From CAHJXF01 sp038240015 (lineage in GTDB: Bacteria > Pseudomonadota > Gammaproteobacteria > Burkholderiales > Burkholderiaceae_D): a stretch of 19,695 nt of DNA. The notes beneath the pieces were generated by a model. The model was not told the DNA's origin. It saw nothing but the letters and a program-made list of their open reading frames with translations, and searched no databases. The stretch lies in the NCBI GenBank assembly GCA_038240015.1, contig JBBSEF010000056.1, positions 1 through 19,695 on the forward strand, given 5' to 3'. Made by a program: the position numbers and the translations under genes. Below are positions 12,943 through 19,695 of this stretch, one piece after another. Numbering within the stretch: the first letter of the stretch is position 1; every line of letters starts with the position of its first letter.

Positions 12943-15794
12943 CCCCTCGTCCCGCTTGCCGAGCGCTTCAATCGATAGAGCGCGTCGAGCGCATCGCGCG
13001 GCGTGAGCTGATCGGGATCGATCGCCGCGAGCGCGTCGAGCACTTCGATCGCGACCGCTCTGTCGTCCGCATCTTCGTCCGCGTTGTCGTTGACATCGTC
13101 GATGAGGGTCTCATCACCCGCAGCCGCGCCCGCACCCGCATCGAACAGATCGCGCTGCGGATTGGCGTTGCGCGCCGCTTCTTCGAGAACCGCCAGCCGC
13201 TTCTCGGCGCTGCGTATCACGCTGTGCGGAACGCCCGCAAGACGCGCCACCTGCAAGCCGTAGCTGCGACTGGCAGGTCCCTCTTCGACCGCGTGCATGA
13301 AAACGATGTCGTGACCGTGTTCGACCGCCGACAGATGCACGTTCACCACCGCGGGATATTCATCGGCCAGCCGCGTGAGCTCGAAGTAATGCGTCGCGAA
13401 AAAAGTCAGCGCGCGATTGTGTTCGACCAGACGTCGTGCGATCGCCCATGCGAGCGCGAGTCCGTCGAAGGTCGAGGTGCCGCGTCCGATCTCGTCGACC
13501 AGCACCAGGCTCGAATCCGTCGCCTGATGGAGGATCGCCGCAGCTTCGGTCATCTCGACCATGAAGGTCGAGCGCCCTCCCGCGAGATCGTCGGAGGCGC
13601 CGATGCGCGTGAAGATCGCGTCGATCGGCCCGATCACGGCGCGGCTCGCGGGCACGAAGCTGCCGCAATACCCAAGCAGCACGATCAATGCGGTCTGGCG
13701 CATGAAGGTGGACTTGCCGCCCATGTTCGGTCCGGTGACGATCAGCATGCGACGCTCGGGGCCGAGCGTGCTGTCGTTGGGCACGAAGCGCTCGGCACTT
13801 GCGCCGCTCTTTGACGACGCGGCGCATTGCGCCTCAACCATCGGATGGCGGCCCGCTTCGATCGCGATGCCGGGCTCGTCGACCAGGGTCGGCCGTGTCC
13901 ACGACCAAGCGGATGCGCGATCGGCGAACGCGCACAACACGTCGAGCGTCGCGATCGCGCGTGCGATGCGTTGAAGCGTCGCGATCGATGGCGCGAGCGC
14001 ATCGAGCACTTCGTCGTACAGGTGCTTCTCGCGCGACAGCGCGCGCTCCTGCGCGGATAGCGCCTTGTCCTCAAAGACTTTCAACTCGGGCGTGATGTAG
14101 CGCTCCGCGTTCTTGGTCGTCTGTCTGCGGCGATAGTCGTCGGGGACTTGCGCGGTGCGACCGTGCGTCACCTCGATATAGAAGCCGTGGACCCGGTTGT
14201 ATTCGACGCGCAGCGTGGGGATGCCGGTGCGCACCCGTTCGCGCGCTTCAAGATCGACCAGAAAGGATCCGGCGTTTTCGGAAAGAGCGCGCAACTCGTC
14301 GAGCTCGGCGTCGTAGCCTTTCGCGATCACGCCGCCATCGCGCACCTGTGCGGCGGGCTCGACTGCAAGCGCGCGGGTCAGAAGATCGAAAGCGTCGGTG
14401 GGTGTCGCAAGTGCGGTGATCAGCTCTTCGATCAACGCGGGACGATTGTCAGGACGTGCGTCATCGATGCCGTCGCGCTGTGCCGTCGCAGTTAATCCCT
14501 CGCAAAGTGAAGCGAGCCGCGACAACGCGTCGCGCAGACCCGCAAGGTCGCGTGGCCGCGCGCTGCGCAACGCGATACGCGCAGCGATGCGCTCGATGTC
14601 GGCCATGCCCGCCAGTCTGATATGCAGTGTCTCGGCATGCGACATCGCGCCCGCACGATCCATCAGCGCTTCGATGGCGAGGCTGCGCTGCGTCGGCAGA
14701 TCGCGACCGCGCAGCGGTTCGTGCAGCCATACCCGCAGCAGCCGGCTGCCCATGTGCGTCGCGCAGACATCGAGAAGTCCGAACAGCGTCGCCGATCGCG
14801 CAGCCGATCCGCCCGACCGAAAGGCCACGTCGCTCGCACTCAGGGCCAAACTCAGGCTTTCGCTGATCTCGAGGTTGCGACGGGTCGCGGCGTCGAGCGC
14901 GATGGTGCGGTCGTCGCGCTCCACCGCGAGACCGGTGATGTGCGCGAGCGTGTGACGCGGTGCTTGCCGCGCCGTCTCAAGTTCGCCGTCCTCGCCGTCG
15001 AGCGCCTGCGTCTGCCGCAGATACTTCAACAGCGCACCCGCTGCGCCGAGCGCAAGCATCTCGTCGACGAGGCCGAAGGCCGCGAGGTCCGCGACATCGA
15101 AATGGCCGCACAGGATGGCGCGCCCTCTCGCGACATCGAAGTCTTCAGCCGGCCGCGCAACCACGCGCATGCCGGTCGGCAGATCGACCTCTGCTTCGCT
15201 CTCGTCGACGACCAGCGTCTCGGCGGGTCGCAGACGGTCGAGCGTGCGTTCGAGCATCTCGACCGGACAATCGAGCACACGCACTTGACCGGAAGCGAAG
15301 TTGACCCATGCGACGCCGGCCACGGTCGAACGCAAGCCGGCTCGTCCACGCATCGATCGCTTCACGCACACCGCAGCGAGCAGCCGATCGGCCTTGTCGG
15401 GCAACAGGCCCGCGTCGGCCAGCGTGCCGGGTGTGACGATGCGCACGACCTGTCGCGCCACCGGTCCCTTCGAGGTCGCGGGGTCGCCGATCTGTTCGCA
15501 GATCGCCACCGACTCGCCTTGCGCAATCAGCTTCGCGAGATATTGATCAAGCGCATGGAAAGGCACGCCCGCCATCGGGATCGGCGCGCCGTTCGATTGC
15601 CCGCGCGCCGTCAACGTGATGTCGAGCAGTTGCGCCGCGCGCTTGGCGTCGTCGTGGAAGAGTTCGTAGAAGTCGCCCATGCGGTAGAGCAGGAGCGTGG
15701 TCGGATGGCGGGCCTTGATGCGCAGGTATTGCTGCATCATCGGCGTGTGGCCGGACAGTTCGGTCTTGGCGGGCGCAGCGCTCTTCACATTCAT
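12939..15794 (-). CDS. mutS: DNA mismatch repair protein MutS
   Basis: MutS recognises base mismatches and small loops and, with ATP, recruits MutL. The 951-residue protein has the mismatch-reading F-x-E in GDFYELF (40-46; Phe42, Glu44), the clamp/lever regions including RVEYNRVHGFYIEVT, and the ABC-type ATPase with Walker A GPNMGGKST (688-696), Walker B LVLVDE (763-768) running into the signature IGRGTSTFDG, and FFATHYFELTRL. The C-terminal QRDLFD matches a beta-clamp-binding motif. LDALAAIDPDQLTPRDALDALYRLK is the usual tetramerisation tail. It is longer than the roughly 850-890 usual for the family, with extra residues in an Asp/Ala-rich linker before the tail and in a Ser/Gly segment just before the ATPase. 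ATG 15794 fits the family N-terminus, but its ribosome site is weak. Confidence 0.99.
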   Translation of the reverse strand: MNVKSAAPAKTELSGHTPMMQQYLRIKARHPTTLLLYRMGDFYELFHDDAKRAAQLLDITLTARGQSNGAPIPMAGVPFHALDQYLAKLIAQGESVAICEQIGDPATSKGPVARQVVRIVTPGTLADAGLLPDKADRLLAAVCVKRSMRGRAGLRSTVAGVAWVNFASGQVRVLDCPVEMLERTLDRLRPAETLVVDESEAEVDLPTGMRVVARPAEDFDVARGRAILCGHFDVADLAAFGLVDEMLALGAAGALLKYLRQTQALDGEDGELETARQAPRHTLAHITGLAVERDDRTIALDAATRRNLEISESLSLALSASDVAFRSGGSAARSATLFGLLDVCATHMGSRLLRVWLHEPLRGRDLPTQRSLAIEALMDRAGAMSHAETLHIRLAGMADIERIAARIALRSARPRDLAGLRDALSRLASLCEGLTATAQRDGIDDARPDNRPALIEELITALATPTDAFDLLTRALAVEPAAQVRDGGVIAKGYDAELDELRALSENAGSFLVDLEARERVRTGIPTLRVEYNRVHGFYIEVTHGRTAQVPDDYRRRQTTKNAERYITPELKVFEDKALSAQERALSREKHLYDEVLDALAPSIATLQRIARAIATLDVLCAFADRASAWSWTRPTLVDEPGIAIEAGRHPMVEAQCAASSKSGASAERFVPNDSTLGPERRMLIVTGPNMGGKSTFMRQTALIVLLGYCGSFVPASRAVIGPIDAIFTRIGASDDLAGGRSTFMVEMTEAAAILHQATDSSLVLVDEIGRGTSTFDGLALAWAIARRLVEHNRALTFFATHYFELTRLADEYPAVVNVHLSAVEHGHDIVFMHAVEEGPASRSYGLQVARLAGVPHSVIRSAEKRLAVLEEAARNANPQRDLFDAGAGAAAGDETLIDDVNDNADEDADDRAVAIEVLDALAAIDPDQLTPRDALDALYRLKRSASGTRG

Positions 15795-15893
15795 TGCAGA
15801 CGAACGAGGTGCATCAAGACAGGAGATCGATGAGAAGCTGAATGCGGACAGGGCAACGAGCAGCGGGCGGCCGTATTGTCGCCGATCGCCACC

Positions 15894-16700
15894 TCACGAT
15901 CGGCCGCCCCGACTCATCTCGCGAACGAAATCGCGGGGCGCTATATCGAGGGCGCGTCGGAACATCGTCGAGAACGCGCCGGGACTTTCGTAGCCGAGAT
16001 CGAAAGCCACCGCCGTCACCGCCGCACCGGCCGACAAACGGCGGATCGCTTCGAGCAGTCGCGCCTGCTGCTTCCAGCGCGCGAAGCTGATGCCGGTCTC
16101 TTTCAGGAAGCGTCGATAGACCGTACGCGCGCTTTGCGACACGTGGGCAGCATCGATGCGGTCGGAGCGCCGCTCGCCGAGATCGGCCATCGAGCGTTCG
16201 CAGAGGCGCATCAGGTCATCGCTGACGGGTAATGGCAGATCGAACGCGCAGATTTGAAGGCGCCGAATCTCCGCCACGAGCGGGCGCACCATCGCGGCTT
16301 GATCGGCGGCTCGATCGGCTGCCTGCGCGATCGGTTCGTCCGACGCGCGCACGATCAATTCGCGCAGCAGCGGCGTGACCTCGAGCACGACGCATTCGGG
16401 CCACAGGTCCGCCGCCACGCGGGGATGAAGATAGACGGTGCGCATCTCGACTTCGCCCTGCATCTCGATCTCGTGCACGGCGCGCGACGGAATCCATAGT
16501 GCGCGGCTGACCGGAACGATCCACGCGCAGCGTGCGGTCCGCACGGCCATCGCGCCCTTCACGGCGAACAGGAATTGCGCGCGCTCGTGCCAGTGCGGTT
16601 CGATGTGAAAGCCGTTGGCGTAGGCGAGGCGTTTGGCTACGATCTGAAGCGATGCGGGGCCGGTTACGGGACGCTCGACTGCTCGTGCGGGATTTTTCAT
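15894..16700 (-). CDS. AraC-family transcriptional regulator with an N-terminal cupin domain
   Basis: The protein is 268 residues from ATG 16700 (MKNPARAVERP). The open frame continues upstream through a repeat-like palindrome, which is not credible coding. The N-terminal ligand-binding cupin contains IEPHWHERAQFLFAVKG, VPVSRALWIPSRAVHEIEM and MRTVYLHP. The C-terminal ~100 residues carry the two helix-turn-helix units: SQSARTVYRRFLKETGISFARW and GAAVTAVAFDLGYESPGAFSTMFRRALD. It resembles the NimR-like branch (HxHxRxQ, then W-x-VP-x-x-RALWIP). It starts 146 nt from the divergent MFS transporter gene, the arrangement expected for a local regulator of an efflux pump, and lies directly upstream of mutS on the same strand. 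The inducer is unknown. Confidence 0.93.
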   Translation of the reverse strand: MKNPARAVERPVTGPASLQIVAKRLAYANGFHIEPHWHERAQFLFAVKGAMAVRTARCAWIVPVSRALWIPSRAVHEIEMQGEVEMRTVYLHPRVAADLWPECVVLEVTPLLRELIVRASDEPIAQAADRAADQAAMVRPLVAEIRRLQICAFDLPLPVSDDLMRLCERSMADLGERRSDRIDAAHVSQSARTVYRRFLKETGISFARWKQQARLLEAIRRLSAGAAVTAVAFDLGYESPGAFSTMFRRALDIAPRDFVREMSRGGRS

Positions 16701-16742
16701 TCGACGCACAGTACGCGACGCCTGATTGCTCCGTCGCTTGGG

Positions 16743-16760
16743 CCCCGGCCTTCGCCGGGG
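16743..16760. repeat. REP-like palindrome in the AraC/MFS intergenic region
   Basis: CCCCGGC (16743-16749), loop CTTC, GCCGGGG (16754-16760): a perfect 7-bp hairpin in a GGGCCCCGGCCTTCGCCGGGG context followed by AGACGGAAAGG. Read in the minus frame it gives the SVSPAKAGAQ-type string often mis-annotated in dispersed palindromic repeats of high-GC proteobacteria. It lies between the divergent starts at 16700 and 16847. No second copy was recognised in this window. Confidence 0.55.
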
Positions 16761-16846
16761 AGACGGAAAGGGGCGTGTCCATATCTCGAAAGTCAACGGC
16801 ATAGCGTGCAAAGACGGACGATAGCATCTGCGTGACAATACCCACC

Positions 16847-18088
16847 ATGAGCACGCAAGTCCTTCACATCACCGCCGCCGACGAGCATTCTCGCCTCGTG
16901 AGGCTGATGCTCAACATCGGCCACGCGATCGACCACATGTTCCTGCTGGTCTTCGCGGCGGCGATCGGCGCGATCGCAGCGGACTTCGGCTTCGCGCACT
17001 GGGAAGACTTGATGCCTTACGGCGTGGGCGCGTTTTTCCTGTTCGGCATCGGCTCGCTGCCGTCGGGACGTCTCGGTGACCTGTGGGGGCGGCGGCGCAT
17101 GATGCTGGTGTTCTTCTTCGGCATCGGCACGGCGGCTCTCGCGACCGCGCTCGCGCGGAATGCGTGGCAACTCGCGATCGCTCTCGCGGCCATCGGCGCC
17201 TTCGCATCGATCTATCACCCGGTCGGCATTCCGATGCTGGTTCAGCGCACCAGGAACCCGGGCGCTGTGATCGGCGTCAACGGGCTCGCCGGCAATCTCG
17301 GCGTCGCGGTCGCGGCGCTCATCACGGGTTTCGTGACCCAATGGATCGGCTGGCGTGCGGCGTTCGTGTTGCCTGGTCTGCTGGCGATCGCGTGCGGTGC
17401 GGTCTTCGCTTACGCCGCGCCGGTCGAGGCCGAGACCCCGGCGCGTCGCACGACCCGCTCGGCGCGCGCGGTGCCGCCGGGCGTGCTCACGCGCGCATTG
17501 GTCGTCATGACCGCGGCCGCAGTGACCGGCAGCCTGCTCTTCAACTTCACGACCAACGGCAACGGGCGTCTTTTGTCCGAACGCTTTCGCGGCATCGTCG
17601 AAGACCCTGCCTTGCTCGGCGCCCTGCTCGCCGCAATCTATGCGATCGCGTCGCTCGCGCAGGTCGTGGTCGGCCGCCTCGCCGATCGCGTTCCGCTGAA
17701 GCCGCTTTTCTTTTGCATCGTGCTCATGCAGATCCCGCTGCTCGGCCTCGCCGCGATCTCTCAGGGCTGGTGGCTGTTCGCGTGGCTGCTCGGTTCGATG
17801 ATCTTCATCTTCGCCGCCATCCCGTTCACCGATTTTCTGATCGTGCGCTATGTGGACGATCGGGTGCGATCCCGCGTCGCGGGCATGCGGCTGACGGTGT
17901 CGTTCGGCATCAGTTCGCTGGCGGTATGGATGCTCGGACCCGCGGTCAAGGGGATGGGCTTCCAGACGATGATGCTGGTGCTGGCCGCGGTGGCGGCATG
18001 CACGACCGCGATCGTGTGTCTCTTGCCCGGCGCCGCGACGATCAGCGCGCCTCGGGCTGCCGCTTCAAATGCATCGGACCCAGCGTAG
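16847..18088 (+). CDS. MFS transporter
   Basis: The 413-residue inner-membrane protein has about 12 hydrophobic helices. It starts at ATG 16847; the in-frame GTG at 16832 is an alternative and neither has a strong ribosome site. The loop between helices 2 and 3 carries the MFS signature as GRLGDLWGRRR, repeated in weaker form as GRLADRVPLK between helices 8 and 9. The first helix NIGHAIDHMFLLVFAAAIGA contains His and Asp residues also found in helix 1 of efflux-type MFS proteins. A cytoplasmic loop (ETPARRTTRSARAVPPG) separates the two six-helix halves. Divergent from an AraC-type regulator, it is probably a regulated exporter, but the substrate cannot be read from the sequence. Its last 47 nt overlap the 3' end of convergent suhB. 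Confidence 0.94.
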   Translation: MSTQVLHITAADEHSRLVRLMLNIGHAIDHMFLLVFAAAIGAIAADFGFAHWEDLMPYGVGAFFLFGIGSLPSGRLGDLWGRRRMMLVFFFGIGTAALATALARNAWQLAIALAAIGAFASIYHPVGIPMLVQRTRNPGAVIGVNGLAGNLGVAVAALITGFVTQWIGWRAAFVLPGLLAIACGAVFAYAAPVEAETPARRTTRSARAVPPGVLTRALVVMTAAAVTGSLLFNFTTNGNGRLLSERFRGIVEDPALLGALLAAIYAIASLAQVVVGRLADRVPLKPLFFCIVLMQIPLLGLAAISQGWWLFAWLLGSMIFIFAAIPFTDFLIVRYVDDRVRSRVAGMRLTVSFGISSLAVWMLGPAVKGMGFQTMMLVLAAVAACTTAIVCLLPGAATISAPRAAASNASDPA

Positions 18089-18917
18089 TGACGAGCTGCG
18101 CGAAGATCTTCGGCGTGCCGGCCAGCACGTCGCCGGTGTAGAGATACTCGTCGTCCCCTTGAAAGTCACCGATCAATCCGCCCGCTTCGGTGACCATCAG
18201 ACCACCCGCCGCGATGTCCCACGGCGACAGGCCGATCTCGAAGAAGCCATCGAGCCGCCCCGCAGCGACATAGGCGAGATCGAGCGCAGCCGCGCCCGGG
18301 CGGCGTATGCCCGCGGTCAGCGTGGTCATCGTGCGGAACATCGCGAGATAGCGGTCGAGCACGTCGAGGTTCTTGAACGGAAAGCCGGTGCCGAGCAGCG
18401 CCTCGTTCATGCGATAACGCTTGGAGACGCGCAGACGCTTGTCGTTGAGAAAAACGCCGCGGCCCTTGGTGGCGATGAAGAGATCGTTGCGGGTCGGGTC
18501 GTAGATCACCGCCTGCGTGACCACGCCGCGCTGCGCGAGCGCGATCGAGACGCAGTACTGCGGAAATCCGTGGATGAAATTGGTCGTGCCGTCGAGCGGG
18601 TCGATGATCCAGAGGTTTTCGAACTCCGCGTCGGCGATCGATGTCTCCGCCTTATCGTCGCCCCGGCCGCCTTTCCTGCTTTTCCCCGCGCTTTTTGCAC
18701 CGGAACGTCCGCTCTCCTCTGCTAGTATCCGATGGTCCGGATAGGCCGTAAGCAAGACTTCGATGATGGCGTTCTCGGCCGTTTCGTCGACCTCGGTGAC
18801 GAAATCGTTGTGCTCCTTGCGGGTGACCTTGACGCGTTCGAGATCGAGACTCGCACGGTTGATCACCGAGCCTGCGCGGCGGGCGGCCTTGATGGCCGTG
18901 TTCAACATCGGATGCAT
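18042..18917 (-). CDS. suhB: Inositol-1-monophosphatase family protein SuhB
   Basis: SuhB is a Mg-dependent inositol monophosphatase which in E. coli also binds RNA polymerase/NusA and helps rRNA antitermination and maturation. The 291-residue product from ATG 18917 (MHPMLNTAIKAARRAG, AAGG ribosome site 7 nt upstream) has NDFVTEVD (37-44), the metal ligand Glu in AEESG (66-70), DPLDGTTNF (106-114), the YCVSIAL segment and WDIAAGG (233-239). A Lys/Gly/Arg-rich stretch of about 20 extra residues (roughly 71-97) lies between the Glu ligand and DPLDG, where family members usually have a short loop. The start is 44 nt from divergent trmJ, so the two promoters must overlap. The 3' end overlaps the MFS gene. 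Confidence 0.97.
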   Translation of the reverse strand: MHPMLNTAIKAARRAGSVINRASLDLERVKVTRKEHNDFVTEVDETAENAIIEVLLTAYPDHRILAEESGRSGAKSAGKSRKGGRGDDKAETSIADAEFENLWIIDPLDGTTNFIHGFPQYCVSIALAQRGVVTQAVIYDPTRNDLFIATKGRGVFLNDKRLRVSKRYRMNEALLGTGFPFKNLDVLDRYLAMFRTMTTLTAGIRRPGAAALDLAYVAAGRLDGFFEIGLSPWDIAAGGLMVTEAGGLIGDFQGDDEYLYTGDVLAGTPKIFAQLVTTLGPMHLKRQPEAR

Positions 18918-18961
18918 GATGACCTTGCTGGCTGGCGCGACGCGAAAGCGCGGCATTCTAT

Positions 18962-19695
18962 ATGACGTGCACGATCGTGGATGAAGAGACCGCGTTCGCC
19001 GAAGCCTTGTTCTCGACGGCGAACGCCGCACTCGGCCGCATTCGCATCGTTCTCGTCGAGACCAGTCACCCCGGAAACATCGGCGCGGCTGCGCGCGCGA
19101 TCAAGGTGATGGGTCTTCTTCATCTCGCGCTGGTTGCACCTCGCTACGCGGACGCGCGCACGGCCGCCGATGCGCTCGCGTTGGCGAGCGGCGCGGTCGA
19201 TGTGCTCGAGCACGCGGCGGTGCACGCGACACTCGATGAGGCGCTCGCCGACACCATGCATGCGATCGCGATGAGCGTACGCGACCGCGAGTTCGCGCCG
19301 CCTCTGCTTACCTTGCGCGATGCGGCTCGCGCAGCGATCGATCTCGTCTCGCACGCATCCGATGGAGTCGTCGCGTTCGTCTTCGGCAGCGAGCGCTACG
19401 GTCTGTCCAACGACGACGTATTGCGCTGTCAGGCGCGATGCCGCATCGATACGTCCGATATCTACTCGTCGCTCAATCTCGCGCAGGCCGTGCAATTGGT
19501 CGCGTACGAATGTCGGCTTGCGGCGCTCGCGTCGGAGACATCCCCGGACACACCCACTTGCACCCCTGGCTCGTCGGCATCGCTCGCATCGCACGACGAA
19601 CGCGAAGCCCTGATCGATCATCTCGAACGCGGCCTGATCGCGATCGGCTATCTCGATCCCGAAGCGCCGAAGAAACTGATGCCGCGCCTGCGCCG
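18962..19695 (+). CDS. trmJ: tRNA (cytidine/uridine-2'-O)-methyltransferase TrmJ, 3' end cut by the window
   Basis: ATG 18962 opens a frame without stop to the window edge (244 complete codons). It has the SPOUT (SpoU/TrmH) motifs: VLVETSHPGNIGAAARAIK (30-48, with Asn39 and the motif 1 Arg45), FVFGSERYGLSN (139-150, motif 2) and YSSLNLAQAVQ (168-178, motif 3, which forms part of the trefoil knot that binds S-adenosylmethionine). The C-terminal HLERGLIAIGYLDPEAPKKL is the TrmJ-type extension. TrmJ methylates the ribose of nucleotide 32 in several tRNAs. A Ser/Thr/Pro-rich linker (about 191-212) separates the SPOUT domain from the tail. Only the last ~10-25 residues should be missing. A long antisense open frame overlaps it but shows no protein pattern. 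Confidence 0.95.
   Translation, partial: MTCTIVDEETAFAEALFSTANAALGRIRIVLVETSHPGNIGAAARAIKVMGLLHLALVAPRYADARTAADALALASGAVDVLEHAAVHATLDEALADTMHAIAMSVRDREFAPPLLTLRDAARAAIDLVSHASDGVVAFVFGSERYGLSNDDVLRCQARCRIDTSDIYSSLNLAQAVQLVAYECRLAALASETSPDTPTCTPGSSASLASHDEREALIDHLERGLIAIGYLDPEAPKKLMPRLR

Noticed and set aside
14622..15833. Long plus-strand open frame of about 400 codons opposite mutS
   Set aside because: Antisense shadow of mutS in high-GC DNA; no recognisable protein pattern, and mutS is unambiguous on the other strand.
16701..16838. N-terminal extension of the AraC regulator up to 16838
   Set aside because: The extension translates the REP-like palindrome into an Arg/Pro-rich string unlike any AraC N-terminus.
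18902..19621. Long minus-strand open frame opposite trmJ
   Set aside because: It is the antisense shadow of trmJ: composition is Arg/Ala-rich without any motif, while the plus strand shows all SPOUT motifs.

Overview
The window looks like chromosome from a high-GC betaproteobacterium, most likely Burkholderiaceae (Burkholderia/Paraburkholderia/Caballeronia type). The evidence is the strong G/C third-position bias, the form of SuhB (start MHPMLNTA), MutS with a downstream tRNA-Ser, the divergent suhB/trmJ pair and the kinds of small proteins present. This assignment is inferred from remembered family patterns; no search was run.

Layout, left to right. The first ~130 bases are G/C-run-rich sequence that looks like a poor contig end. 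Positions 150-3019 (minus) hold an exported MetX-like alpha/beta hydrolase and rarA, a replication-fork AAA+ ATPase. Positions 3080-7459 (plus) are an accessory block: a doubtful tiny ORF, an AAC(3)-I-type aminoglycoside acetyltransferase homologue, a lysozyme-like protein, a two-motif phospholipase D-like protein, a RimJ/RimL-type GNAT and a GYD-domain protein. Positions 7544-9160 (minus) encode a CYTH-CHAD protein. Positions 9295-11676 (plus) hold small genes: a two-helix membrane protein, a frameshifted KTSC-like gene, a cupin gene that seems to lack its 5' end, a basic 70-residue protein and two glycine-zipper proteins. Positions 11765-16700 (minus) are tRNA-Ser(UGA), an exported protein overlapping the end of mutS by 4 nt, mutS and an AraC-family regulator. 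The regulator is divergent from an MFS transporter (16847-18088, plus). The transporter's 3' end overlaps convergent suhB (minus), and trmJ (plus) starts divergently from suhB and runs off the right edge.

The housekeeping content is DNA mismatch repair (MutS), fork maintenance (RarA), rRNA-biogenesis/inositol-phosphatase function (SuhB), tRNA 2'-O-methylation (TrmJ) and a serine tRNA. It frames two accessory stretches. The most interesting are the lysozyme-like/PLD pair beside a resistance-enzyme homologue (3260-6464) and the gene debris at 9593-10217, where a KTSC-like gene has lost one base and the following cupin has lost its N-terminus. I found no insertion sequence, integrase, CRISPR array, rRNA or riboswitch. 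I cannot claim a proven new system; the lysozyme-like/PLD pair is the best candidate for one.
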